From Burkholderiaceae bacterium (GTDB taxonomy: Bacteria; Pseudomonadota; Gammaproteobacteria; Burkholderiales; Burkholderiaceae_E), in the NCBI GenBank assembly GCA_016710525.1, contig JADJVQ010000031.1:27959-91958 (forward strand): 64,000 nt of DNA, written 5' to 3'. The notes under the pieces were generated by a model, which was not told the DNA's origin, made no database searches, and was given only the letters and a program-made list of their open reading frames with translations. The position numbers were made by a program, and so were the translations under genes. Positions 38,731 to 48,151 of the stretch are shown here, in pieces. Numbering within the stretch: the stretch's first letter is position 1; each line of letters begins with the position of its first letter.

Positions 38731-39864
38731 ATGGAACGCGAACAGGCATCCAAGTTTCTCCACGATCTGCTGCGCCTGATGGCCAGCAAGAACGGCTCCG
38801 ACCTGTTCCTGACAGCCGAGTTTCCACCGGCATTCAAGATCGACGGCAAGGTCACGCCGGTGTCCAGCGTGCCGCTGACCAGCCAGCACACGGTCGAACT
38901 GGCGCGTGCGCTGATGAACGACCGCCAGGCGTCCGAGTTCGAATCGAAGAAGGAGGTCAACTTCGCGATCAGTCCCAGCGGCATCGGGCGCTTCCGGGTC
39001 AATGCGTTCATGCAGCTGGGCCGGGTGGGCATCGTGCTGAGGACGATCAAGAGCGAGATCCCGTCGATCGAACAGCTGCGTCTGCCCACGATCCTGCGTG
39101 ACCTGTCGGTGACCAAGCGGGGGCTGATCATCGTGGTCGGCGCGACCGGCTCGGGCAAGAGCAACACGCTGGCGGCGATGATCGGGTACCGCAACGAGAC
39201 CACCGCCGGGCATATCGTGACCATCGAAGATCCGGTGGAGTTCGTGCACCCGCACAAGCAATGCATCATCACCCACCGCGAGGTGGGGGTGGACACCGAG
39301 AACTGGGAAGTCGCGCTGAAGAACACGCTGCGCCAGGCGCCCGACGTGATCATGATCGGCGAGATCCGCGACCGCCACACGATGGAACACGCGGTCACCT
39401 TCGCCGAGACCGGCCACCTGTGCGTGGCCACGCTGCACTCGAACAGCGCGAACCAGGCGCTGGACCGGATCATCAACTTCTTTCCCGAAGAGCGGCGCCT
39501 GCAGCTGCTGATGGACCTGTCGCTGAACGTCAAGGCGATCATCTCGCAGCGGCTGATCCCGATGGCCACCGGCACGGGACGGGTGCCGGCGGTCGAGATC
39601 ATGCTGAACTCGCCGCTGATCGCCGACCTGATCTTCAAGGGTGAAGTCGGGCTGATCAAGGACATCATGAAGAAGAGCCGCGAGCTCGGCATGCAGACCT
39701 TCGACCAGCACCTGTTCGTGCTGTACGAAGAAGGCAAGATCACCTACGAAGACGCGCTGCGCAATGCCGACTCGGTCAACGATCTGCGGCTGAACATCAA
39801 GCTGAACAGCCGCCATTCGGACAAGGATCTGAACCGCGGCATCGAGCACCTAGGCATGATCTGA
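38731..39864 (+). CDS. pilU: Type IV pilus ATPase PilU
   Basis: A 377-residue PilT-like ATPase. Walker A is GATGSGKSNTL near 137, the Asp box HIVTIEDPVEFVHPHKQCII, Walker B PDVIMIGEIRDRHTM and His box GHLCVATLHSNSANQALDRI. The AIRNLI motif of PilT is absent (SPLIADLIFKGE instead), as expected for PilU. PilU works with PilT to give retraction force. Its last 15 bases overlap the convergent methyltransferase gene. Confidence 0.96.
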   Translation: MEREQASKFLHDLLRLMASKNGSDLFLTAEFPPAFKIDGKVTPVSSVPLTSQHTVELARALMNDRQASEFESKKEVNFAISPSGIGRFRVNAFMQLGRVGIVLRTIKSEIPSIEQLRLPTILRDLSVTKRGLIIVVGATGSGKSNTLAAMIGYRNETTAGHIVTIEDPVEFVHPHKQCIITHREVGVDTENWEVALKNTLRQAPDVIMIGEIRDRHTMEHAVTFAETGHLCVATLHSNSANQALDRIINFFPEERRLQLLMDLSLNVKAIISQRLIPMATGTGRVPAVEIMLNSPLIADLIFKGEVGLIKDIMKKSRELGMQTFDQHLFVLYEEGKITYEDALRNADSVNDLRLNIKLNSRHSDKDLNRGIEHLGMI

Positions 39865-41331
39865 TCCTTCGGGCCGCGCCGATGGCGCGGCCTCCTGCGG
39901 GGCCGGTGCGGCGGTTCCTTGCGCGGCCCCTTCGGCGGCCCGCATCTGCGCATGGCGCTCGGCATGCAGTTTGTCGTGCGCTTCCCGCGTGCGGCGGTCG
40001 AACACATCGAAGCGGAACAGCCGGCATTCGAGCGCGCCATTGAACAGCGGCGTCTTGCGGGTTTCCTTGATGCCCAGCTGGCGCGGCAGTTCCTTGTCCG
40101 ACGACAGCACGAACACCTGCCACCCGCCGAAATGCGTTTTCAGCGCCTGGCCGAATGCGGCCATCGCGCGCCGATGCGCCTCGACCTGGGGCGAGGCCGC
40201 GCTCATCGGGGCTGCGGGAACAGGGGCTGCGGGCGCCTGCGCCCGGGCACCGCTGCGCGCGCTGGCAGGCAGGCGGAAGGTGCGGGCCCCCGCCGGCGGC
40301 GCGGCACGCGCTTCGTCGCCGCCTTCGTGGGCATCCATGCGTTCGCCATAGGGCGGATTGGTCACGATGATGCCCGGGACGTCGGCGGGTGCGCTGACCT
40401 GGCCGGCATCGGCCAGCCGCAGCTGGATGCCCGCGTCGGCCACGCCGGCACGCGCCAGGTTGCGGGTCGCCTGTTCGATGGCGACCGGATCGATGTCACT
40501 GCCATAGATCCGCAGGCCGGCGGCGGCCTGCCCGCCGTGCCGCTGCGCCTCGCGGATGGCGTCGCCGCGCAGCGCCGCCCACAGTGCCGCATCGTGGTCG
40601 CCCAGCTGCTCGAACGCGAAGGGCCGCGACAGCCCGGGCGCGATGCCTAGCGCCAGCTGGGCGGCTTCGATCAGCAGCGTGCCCGAGCCGCAATAGGGGT
40701 CGTACAGCGGTTTGTCGGGGGTCCAGCCGGCCAGTGCCAGCAGGCCCGCGGCGAGGTTTTCCTTCAGGGGGGCGATGCCCTTGTCTTCGCGCTCGCGCCG
40801 CCAGCCGCGCTTGAACAGCGACTCGCCCGAGGTGTCGATGTACAGCGTGATCTCGCTCTCGTTCAGGAACGAGAACACGCGCACATCGGGGTGGATGGTG
40901 TCGATCGAGGGCCGGTCGCCCTGGGTCTCGCGCAGGCGGTCGATGACCGCGTCCTTGACCTTCAGGTTGGCGAAATTCAGGCTGCGCAGGGGCGAGCGCA
41001 CGGCGGTGGTGTCCACGCGCAGCGTCTGGCGGCAATGCATGAAGCGGTCCCACTCGACCCGGCGGGCGACCCGGAAGATTTCCTCCTCGTCGCGGTAGCG
41101 CCCCGCGCCGACCTGGCGCAGCACACGGCTGGCCAGTCGCGAGTACAGATTGACCAGGTAAACGAGCTCGAGGTCACCCTCGAAGGCCACGCCGCCGGGC
41201 ACGACTCGGGCGCCCCGCGCGCCGATGACCGCGAGTTCGCGCGACAGCAGATCTTCGAGGCCGCGCGGGCAGGGCGCGAACAGGTGCATCGAAGGGGCCG
41301 TCGCGGTGGGCATCGAAGCGCCAGGCTGCAT
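39850..41331 (-). CDS. rlmL: RlmL-like 23S rRNA methyltransferase
   Basis: A 493-residue class I SAM-dependent RNA methyltransferase with an N-terminal ferredoxin-like and THUMP domain (FAPCPRGLEDLLSRELAV to about residue 175) and a Rossmann domain. SAM motif DPYCGSGTLLIEAAQLAL lies near 215, and the catalytic NPPYG motif is at about residue 323. Family members make m2G2445 in 23S rRNA. An unusual Ala/Pro-rich insert of about 45 residues follows NPPYGERM, and the C-terminus is also Ala-rich. Starts at 41331, 41313 or 41289 (MHLFAP) are possible; the longest is given. Confidence 0.88.
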   Translation of the reverse strand: MQPGASMPTATAPSMHLFAPCPRGLEDLLSRELAVIGARGARVVPGGVAFEGDLELVYLVNLYSRLASRVLRQVGAGRYRDEEEIFRVARRVEWDRFMHCRQTLRVDTTAVRSPLRSLNFANLKVKDAVIDRLRETQGDRPSIDTIHPDVRVFSFLNESEITLYIDTSGESLFKRGWRREREDKGIAPLKENLAAGLLALAGWTPDKPLYDPYCGSGTLLIEAAQLALGIAPGLSRPFAFEQLGDHDAALWAALRGDAIREAQRHGGQAAAGLRIYGSDIDPVAIEQATRNLARAGVADAGIQLRLADAGQVSAPADVPGIIVTNPPYGERMDAHEGGDEARAAPPAGARTFRLPASARSGARAQAPAAPVPAAPMSAASPQVEAHRRAMAAFGQALKTHFGGWQVFVLSSDKELPRQLGIKETRKTPLFNGALECRLFRFDVFDRRTREAHDKLHAERHAQMRAAEGAAQGTAAPAPQEAAPSARPEGSDHA

Positions 41332-41341
41332 CGAAGCCGCC

Positions 41342-41941
41342 TCAGGCACCCAGGGCCTGCTCGAGAAATTCGAGCCGGTCCTGGCCCCAGTAGGGAACGC
41401 CCTTGTAGGCGTACCAGGGCACGCCGAACACCCCGCGGTCGACGGCTTCCTGCGTGTAGGCGTCGAACACCTGATGGGTGTCGGGCAGCGCGTGGAAGAG
41501 CGGATCGGCGGGCAGACCGGCCTCGTGCAGCACCGCGCGCAGCGTGTGGTCGTCGGCGACATTGCGCTCTTCGCACCAGGTCGCGCGCATCAGGCGACCG
41601 GCCAGGCCGAGCGCGGCGTCGGCGCCATGGAGCTTTTCGGCGGCGATGATCAGGCGGCAGGCCGTGTCGGCATTGGCCGGGAAGAATTTGGGGCGCAGGT
41701 TGATCGGCACTTCGCGCCTGGCGCGCCAGCGTTCGAGCTCGACGAACCGGTAGTCCTGGCGCTGCGGCGCGCGCTTGGCCAGCGGAAGTCCGCCCGAGAC
41801 CGGGAACACCTTGTTGCCCAGATCGATGGGCTTGATGCGGATCTCGGCGTTGTGCAGTGCGCAGATGCGGCGCAGTTCGTCATGGCCCAGGCAGGACCAG
41901 GGCGATTGCGGATGCATGAAATAGTCGACGACCTTGTTCAT
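41342..41941 (-). CDS. 2-hydroxychromene-2-carboxylate isomerase, DsbA family
   Basis: A 199-residue thioredoxin-fold protein of the DsbA/GST-kappa type. It begins KVVDYFMHPQSPWSCLGHDEL, where the Ser in PQSPWS is the expected glutathione-contacting residue, and ends GVFGVPWYAYKGVPYWGQDRLEFLEQAL, the isomerase family signature. There is no CxxC. Known members isomerise hydroxychromene carboxylates in naphthalene breakdown with glutathione; many relatives have other, unknown roles. It is the gene before rlmL on the same strand, 10 bases apart. Confidence 0.85.
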   Translation of the reverse strand: MNKVVDYFMHPQSPWSCLGHDELRRICALHNAEIRIKPIDLGNKVFPVSGGLPLAKRAPQRQDYRFVELERWRARREVPINLRPKFFPANADTACRLIIAAEKLHGADAALGLAGRLMRATWCEERNVADDHTLRAVLHEAGLPADPLFHALPDTHQVFDAYTQEAVDRGVFGVPWYAYKGVPYWGQDRLEFLEQALGA

Positions 41942-41959
41942 TCGTGTCTCCCGAAGCGC

Positions 41960-42400
41960 TCAGAAAGGTTTGACCACCACCAGGACCACGACCAGCAGCA
42001 GAGCGATCACCGGCAGTTCGTTGAACCACCGATACCAGACATGCGACCGGCTGTTGGCGCCCTGCTCGAAGGCCTTCAGGCGGCGCCCGCAGAGGTGGTG
42101 GTAGACCAGCAGCAGCACCACGATCAGCAGCTTGGCGTGCATCCAGCCGCTGCCGGGGCCCAATCCCACACCATAGCCCAGCCAGAGCCAAAGTCCGAAT
42201 GCCAGCGCCAGCATCATCAGCGGCTGCATGAAGCGCCACAGCTTGCGCGCCATCAGCAGCAGCCGCGCGTGTTCGGCCGGCGACCCGGGCTCGACCATGG
42301 CCAGGTTGACGAAGATGCGCGGCAGGTAGAACAGGCCCGCGAACCAGCTGGTGATGAAGACGATGTGCAGCGCCTTCACCCAAAGGTAGCCCGAGCTCAT
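41960..42400 (-). CDS. hemJ: HemJ-like protoporphyrinogen oxidase (CopD family)
   Basis: A 146-residue four-helix membrane protein. It starts YLWVKALHIVFITSWFAGL, with the conserved His12; WMHAKLLIVVLLLVYHH lies near residue 87, and the end WFNELPVIALLLVVVLVVVKPF is the HemJ/CopD-like tail. HemJ oxidises protoporphyrinogen IX to protoporphyrin IX in haem synthesis and replaces HemY or HemG in many bacteria. Its ATG overlaps the proA stop (TGATG), so both are translated together. A general CopD-like role is the alternative. Confidence 0.8.
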   Translation of the reverse strand: MSSGYLWVKALHIVFITSWFAGLFYLPRIFVNLAMVEPGSPAEHARLLLMARKLWRFMQPLMMLALAFGLWLWLGYGVGLGPGSGWMHAKLLIVVLLLVYHHLCGRRLKAFEQGANSRSHVWYRWFNELPVIALLLVVVLVVVKPF

Positions 42401-43683
42401 CAGCTGCGGATCTGGCCGGAGCCCAGCACCACGTATTTCAGCGAGGTGAGGCCTTCGAGCCCGACCGGGCCGCGCGCATGCAACTTGTCGGTCGAGATGC
42501 CGATTTCGGCGCCCAGCCCGTACTCGAATCCGTCGGCAAAGCGCGTGGACGCATTGACCATGACCGAGGCGGAATCGACCTCGCGCAGGAATCGCATCGC
42601 GTGGCTGTGGTTTTCGGTGACGATGGCGTCGGTGTGCTGCGAGCCGTAAGCGGCGATGTGGTCGATCGCGGCGTCCAGGCCCGCGACGATGCGGATCGAC
42701 AGGATGGGCGCCAGGTACTCGGTGCGCCAGTCGTCTTCGGTCGCCGGCGCGCAGGGCAGGCCGGCATCGGTCAGCAGCGTGCGGGTGGCTTCGTCGCCGC
42801 GCAGTTCCACGCCCTTGTCGACGTAGATGCGGGCCAGCGGCACCAGCACCTGCGGCGCGATGGCCTGCGCAACCAGCAGTGTCTCCATGGTGTTGCACGG
42901 CGAGTAGCGCTGGGTCTTGGCGTTGTCGGCGATGCGGATGGCCTTGGCCGTGTCGGCGCTGTCGTCGATGTAGACGTGGCAGATGCCGTCCAGATGCTTG
43001 ATGGTGGGCACCTTCGCGTCGCGCGAGATCCGCTCGATCAGCGACTTGCCCCCGCGCGGCACGATCACGTCGACGTATTCGGGGTGGCTGATGAGCTCGC
43101 CCACCGCGGCGCGATCGGTGGTTTCGATCACCTGCACCGCATCCTGGGGCAGGCCGGCGGCCTGCAGGCCTTCTCGAACCAGCGCGGCCAGCGCCTGGTT
43201 GCTGTGGATCGCTTCGGAGCCGCCGCGCAGGATGGTGGCGTTGCCCGACTTGATGCACAGGCCGGCGGCGTCGATGGTGACGTTGGGCCGGCTCTCGTAG
43301 ATGATGCCGATCACGCCCAGGGGCACGCGCATGCGGCCCACCTGTATGCCGGTCGGCCGGAAGCGCAGGTCGCTGATCTCGCCGATCAGGTCGGGCAGCA
43401 TCACGATCTGTTCGAGTCCGGCGGCCATCGATTCGATGACCTTGTCGGTGAGCGCGAGCCGGTCGACGAAGGCGGCGTCGTGGCCGGCCGCGCGAGCCGC
43501 ATCCAGGTCGCGGGCGTTGGCCGTCTGCAGTGCGCGCGCTTCGCGGCGGATGGCGGCGGCGGTGGCCTGCAGCGCCCGGTCCTTGGCCGCCGAGGGCGCA
43601 CGCGCCATCGCGCGACTGGCGGCGCGGGCCCGGCGGCCGATGTCGGCGACGTACGCGGCGATGTCGATGGGGTGGTGTTCCAT
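42400..43683 (-). CDS. proA: Gamma-glutamyl phosphate reductase
   Basis: A 427-residue aldehyde-dehydrogenase-fold enzyme of proline synthesis. The NADP-binding part has PLGVIGIIYESRPNVTIDAAGLC and GNATILRGGSEA, and the catalytic Cys is in SPCNTMETLLV near residue 262. The end LGAEIGISTDKLHARGPVGLEGLTS is the family C-terminal signature. It reduces glutamyl-5-phosphate to the semialdehyde. The ATG at 43683 is preferred since the homologous part starts just after. It follows holA on the same strand (74 bases apart). Confidence 0.96.
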   Translation of the reverse strand: MEHHPIDIAAYVADIGRRARAASRAMARAPSAAKDRALQATAAAIRREARALQTANARDLDAARAAGHDAAFVDRLALTDKVIESMAAGLEQIVMLPDLIGEISDLRFRPTGIQVGRMRVPLGVIGIIYESRPNVTIDAAGLCIKSGNATILRGGSEAIHSNQALAALVREGLQAAGLPQDAVQVIETTDRAAVGELISHPEYVDVIVPRGGKSLIERISRDAKVPTIKHLDGICHVYIDDSADTAKAIRIADNAKTQRYSPCNTMETLLVAQAIAPQVLVPLARIYVDKGVELRGDEATRTLLTDAGLPCAPATEDDWRTEYLAPILSIRIVAGLDAAIDHIAAYGSQHTDAIVTENHSHAMRFLREVDSASVMVNASTRFADGFEYGLGAEIGISTDKLHARGPVGLEGLTSLKYVVLGSGQIRS

Positions 43684-43757
43684 GGCGTCGATGCTCGGCA
43701 GTGTGGGGTCTGGGTGATTCAGCGGTCTGGCGACCGGATTGGGCGAACGCAGTCCGG

Positions 43758-44780
43758 TCACGCCGGTTGGATCAGCGCGGGCGCACCGGCCATCCGGGCG
43801 GTCAGTGCCGCCATCGCGGCCCATGGATCGGCGGCGATCAGTCCTTTGGCGATTCTATCGATCCTGGCGGCTTCTTGCAGCGCAGCACGCAGGACTGCCG
43901 TGTCGAGCCGCTTCAGGGCGTCCAGGTACAGGCGGTCGCGCGGCGGATAAAGGCGCAGCTCGCGCGTCAGGGTGGCGGGGGCGCGGCCGGCGTCGCGGGC
44001 CTGCGAGAGCCGCAGCAGGTTGCGCACGGCATCGGCCAGTGCCCACAGCACCAGGGGCGCCGCCACGCCCTCGGCGCGCAGGCCGTCCAGGGCGCGCAGC
44101 GTGCGGGCGGCGTCGCCCGCCAGCATGGCCTGCGCCATGCCGAAGGCATCGTAGCGGGCCACGTCCAGCACCACCGTGCGCACGTCCTCGGCGGGCAGCA
44201 GGCCCGTCGGGAACAGCAGGCCGAGCTTGCGCACTTCCTGGTGCGCAGCCAGCAGATTGCCCTCGACGCGTTCGGCCAGCATGCGCAAGGTGTCGGGGTC
44301 GGCCTTTTGCTGCTGGGCGGCCAGCCGCTGGCCGATCCAGGCGGGCAACTGGGCATGTTCGACGCCGGCAATCGGCACCAGGGTGATCCGGGGTTCGAGC
44401 GTGCCGAACCAGGCGGTCTCGGTCACCGCGCGATCCAGGCGCACGCTGCTCACCAGCAGCCGGGTGCTGTCATCCAGGGTGGCGAGGATGGCGGCCAGGC
44501 CGGCGCCCAGCTCCTTGGTGGGCTTGTTGGCGAGCCGCAGCTCGATCAGCCGTTGCGAGGCGAACAGCGACAGCGACTGGGTTTCGGCGATCAGTGCATC
44601 GAGCTTGAAGCTGCGATCGACCTGGAAGACGAGCCGCTCGAGATAGCCGGCGGCGCGTGCCGCCCGGCGGACCAGGTCAGCGGCTTCGATCACCAGCAGG
44701 TCTTCGTCGCCGTGGATCCAGGTCAGTGCGGGCAGGCCGCGCGACAACGCGGCAGCCAGGGCATCGGGGCGGATCTGCAT
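43758..44780 (-). CDS. holA: DNA polymerase III delta subunit
   Basis: A 340-residue AAA+ clamp-loader wrench. It starts MQIRPDALAAALSRGLPALTWIHGDEDLL, and contains ARAAGYLERLVFQVDRSFKLDAL and EGNLLAAHQEVRKLGLLF, the characteristic HolA pattern; there is no functional Walker A, as in all delta subunits. HolA opens the beta clamp. The gene is in the conserved order leuS-lptE-holA on the minus strand. Confidence 0.95.
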   Translation of the reverse strand: MQIRPDALAAALSRGLPALTWIHGDEDLLVIEAADLVRRAARAAGYLERLVFQVDRSFKLDALIAETQSLSLFASQRLIELRLANKPTKELGAGLAAILATLDDSTRLLVSSVRLDRAVTETAWFGTLEPRITLVPIAGVEHAQLPAWIGQRLAAQQQKADPDTLRMLAERVEGNLLAAHQEVRKLGLLFPTGLLPAEDVRTVVLDVARYDAFGMAQAMLAGDAARTLRALDGLRAEGVAAPLVLWALADAVRNLLRLSQARDAGRAPATLTRELRLYPPRDRLYLDALKRLDTAVLRAALQEAARIDRIAKGLIAADPWAAMAALTARMAGAPALIQPA

Positions 44781-44845
44781 GGCGGTGGCCTGACGTGATG
44801 GCGGATGGGTGGTCTTCGGGGGCTTTGGCCCTGGCCGGTGCGGCG

Positions 44846-45391
44846 CTAGCGCTTGACCGCCGCGAGGCGGCGCAGCAGCTGCTGGACCATGTCAGTCTGC
44901 ATCTCGCGGTAGAGCAGCGCTTCCTCCTGCTCCTTGGCGACCAGCTGGGTGTCGGTGGTGGTGATCTCGCGGCGCAGCAGGATCTCGGTCGGGCCGATCA
45001 GCTCGACGCCCTTGGCCACGTCGGTCAGCTTGAAGGTGAAGCGCAGGCGCAACTGGTACTCGCGCGGCCGGCCGGTACTCGAGAAGCCGACGATTTCCTT
45101 CTCGCGGATTTCCTGCAGCGCATCCAGGCGCACCTGCGCGTCTTCGGGGCGATCGACCAGACGGGTGCCACCCAGCACCCGCACCAGCCGCCGGAAGTCG
45201 CCGCCGATGGCCGAACTGGGCAGAAAGCCGGCATACAGCGTCTCGAACGGCAGCTGGGCCGAGCCGCGCAGCTTGAAGCCGCAGGCGCCCAGCGCGGTCA
45301 GCGGGGCAAGCGCCGCCCACCGCAGTGCACGCCGGCGTGTGCTGGCGTGCCCCGCGCGCAGGCTGGCGCGGACGGGGTCAGACGACCACAT
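44846..45391 (-). CDS. lptE: LPS-assembly lipoprotein LptE
   Basis: A 181-residue outer-membrane lipoprotein. After a basic stretch (TRRRAL) comes a hydrophobic signal with the lipobox LGAC at about residue 34-37, followed by GFKLRGSAQLPFETLYAG, the LptE (RlpB) signature. LptE plugs the LptD barrel and helps to insert lipopolysaccharide. The ATG lies inside the end of leuS, in another frame, overlapping it by 14 bases. holA follows 65 bases downstream. Confidence 0.92.
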   Translation of the reverse strand: MWSSDPVRASLRAGHASTRRRALRWAALAPLTALGACGFKLRGSAQLPFETLYAGFLPSSAIGGDFRRLVRVLGGTRLVDRPEDAQVRLDALQEIREKEIVGFSSTGRPREYQLRLRFTFKLTDVAKGVELIGPTEILLRREITTTDTQLVAKEQEEALLYREMQTDMVQQLLRRLAAVKR

Positions 45392-48077
45392 TGACCAGGC
45401 GGCCCGGCACGACCACCACCTTCTTGGCGGCACGGCCTTCGGACAGCCGCGCGAACGGTTCGCTGGCCAGGGCGGCGGCCTCGATCGCGGCGCGATCGGC
45501 GCCGGCCGGCACGCTGACCGAGCCGCGCACCTTGCCGTTGATCTGCAGCACGAGCTCGAGCGTGTCCTGGACCAGGGCCGCGGCATCGACCTGAGGCCAG
45601 GGCGCATCGAGCAGGTCGCCCTGGGCAGCCGCGTAGCCCAGGCCGCTCCACAGGCCGTGGGTGACGTGGGGCACCACCGGGTAGAGCACACGGATCAGGA
45701 TGGACAGGCATTCGCGCAGCACGGCGATGCCGGCCGGACCGTCGGCCACCGCGCCGCGCGCGCCCTCGAGCGCGTTGAGCATCTTCATCGCGGCCGACAC
45801 CACGGTGTTGTACTGGAGCCGTTGATAGTCGTAGTCGGCCTGCTTGAGCACGCTGTGGATGTCGCGGCGCAGGTTCTTTTGCGCGGCATTCAGCTTGCCC
45901 GGATCGAATCGGGCCATTCTGCGTCGCTCGGCAGGGCGGCCACCGAGTGCGCGAAGGCCCACAAGCGGCGCAGGAAGCGCTGCGCGCCTTCGACGCCGGT
46001 GTCGGACCATTCGAGCGTCTGCTCGGGCGGGCTGGCGAACATCACGAACAGGCGCGCGGTGTCGGCGCCGTAGCGGTCGATCAGCGCCTGCGGGTCGACG
46101 CCGTTGTTCTTGCTCTTGGACATCGTGCCCACGCCGTTGTATTCGACGTGGCTGCCATCGGCCCTGACCTTGGCGCCGGTGACGCGACCGGTGTCGTCGT
46201 GGATGTCTTCCACTTCGTCGGGCCAGAAGTATTCGATGGCGCCCTTGTCGGTCTTGCGCGAGTAGATGTGGTTGAGCACCATGCCCTGGCACAGCAGCCG
46301 GGTGAAGGGCTCGTCGAAGGTGACCAGGCCGCGAGCCGGTTCAGCCGGCACCTGGCCGGTGACGTCGCGCATCACCTTGGTCCAGAAGCGCGCGTACAGC
46401 AGGTGCAGCACCGCGTGCTCGATGCCGCCGATGTACTGGTCCATCGGCATCCAGTAGTCGGTGCGGGCATCGACCATCTGCTCGTGGTTGTCGGGCGAGC
46501 AGTAGCGCATGTAGTACCAGGCCGAATCGACGAAGGTGTCCATCGTGTCGGTCTCGCGGCGCGCCGGCTTGCCGCACTTCGGGCAGCGGCAGGCCAGGAA
46601 GGCTTCGCTCCTTGGCCAGCGGGTTGCCCGAGCCGTCGGGCACCAGGTCTTCGGGCAGGCGCACCGGCAGGTCGGCGTAGGGCACCGGCACCGGGCCGCA
46701 GTCGGCGCAGTGGATCATGGGGATGGGCGTGCCCCAGTAGCGCTGGCGCGAGATGCCCCAGTCGCGCAGGCGCCACTGGATCTTTTTTTCGCCCAGGCCG
46801 CGGGCGGCCAGATCGGCCGCGATGGCTTCGACGGCCGGCTCGTAGCCCAGGCCGTCGTATTTGCCGGAGTTCACGCAAGCGCCGTTGGCCTTGTCTTCGT
46901 ACCACGACGCCCAGGCCTGGTCGGAAAACACCTGGCCTTTGACGTCGACGACATGGCGGATGGCCAGGCCGTACTTGCGCGCGAAGGCGAAGTCGCGTTC
47001 GTCATGCGCAGGCACGCCCATGACCGCGCCGTCGCCGTAGTTGATCAGCACGTAGTTGCCGACCCACACCGGCACTTTTTCGCCGGTGATCGGGTGGTTG
47101 ACGAACAGGCCCGTGGGCACGCCCTTCTTTTCCATCGTCGCCATGTCGGCTTCCATCACCGAGCCGTGGCGGGCTTCTTCGATGAAGGCGGCGATGGCGG
47201 GGTCGCGCGCGGCGGCCAGCGTGGCCAGCGGGTGTTCGGGGGCGACCGCGACGAAGGTCACGCCCATGATGGTGTCGGCCCGGGTGGTGAACACGTACAG
47301 GCGGCCGTCGCCGACCAGGGCGCCGCAGGCGCCGTCGGCGGTGGTGTGGGTGATCTCGTGCGGGAACGCGAAGCGCACGCCGATGGAGCGGCCGATCCAG
47401 TTGGACTGCATGGTGCGCACGCGATCGGGCCAGCCATCGAGGTGATGCTCGACCTGGTCGAGCAGTTCGCCGGCGTAGTCGGTGATCTTCAGGTAGTAGC
47501 CCGGGATCTCGCGCTTTTCGACCACCGCGCCGGTGCGCCAGCCGCGCCCGTCGATGACCTGCTCGTTGGCCAGCACGGTCTGGTCGATCGGGTCCCAGTT
47601 GACGACCTGGGTCTTGCGATAGGCGATGCCGCGCTCGAGCATCTGCAGGAACAGCCACTGGTTCCACTTGTAGTACTGCGGGTCGCAGGCCGCGATTTCG
47701 CGGCTCCAGTCGATGGCCAGTCCCATCGCCTGCATCTGCTTCTTCATGTAGGCGATGTTTTCGTAGGTCCACTTCGCCGGCGCCACGTTGTTCTTCATGG
47801 CGGCGTTTTCGGCCGGCAGCCCGAACGCATCCCAGCCCATCGGCATCAGCACGTTGTAGCCCTGCATGCGCAGGTGCCGGTACATGACGTCGTTGATCGT
47901 GTAGTTGCGCACGTGGCCCATGTGCAGCTTGCCGCTGGGGTAGGGCAGCATCGAGCACGCGTAGTACTTGCCCTTCGGGAAGCGCGGGTCGTGCTCTTTG
48001 GCGCGATAGGCGTCGATCGCGGTCCAGTGGGCCTGGGCGGCGCTTTCGACTTCGCCGGGGGCGTAGCGTTCTTGCAT
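45378..48077 (-). pseudogene. leuS: Leucyl-tRNA synthetase, two frameshifts
   Basis: A class I synthetase of about 900 residues split in three frames. The first part has the HIGH motif as PYPSGKLHMGHVRNY and the whole editing domain up to ERSLPGL; an extra G at about 46608 breaks it. The second part has CRCPKCGKPARRETDTMDTF, a zinc ribbon, and the KMSKS motif as TMSKSKNNGVDP; it ends early at about 45908. The third runs from ARFDPGKLNAAQKNLRR to the anticodon and C-terminal domains. All motifs are intact and the gene is essential, so the frameshifts are very likely sequence errors. The order leuS-lptE-holA is conserved. Confidence 0.93.
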
Positions 48078-48151
48078 GGGGGTCTGTGCCTGGGGTTCGG
48101 TCAGGAGAACCCGCCATTATAGCCGGGTGGGTTGCTCAGACAGGCGAGGAA

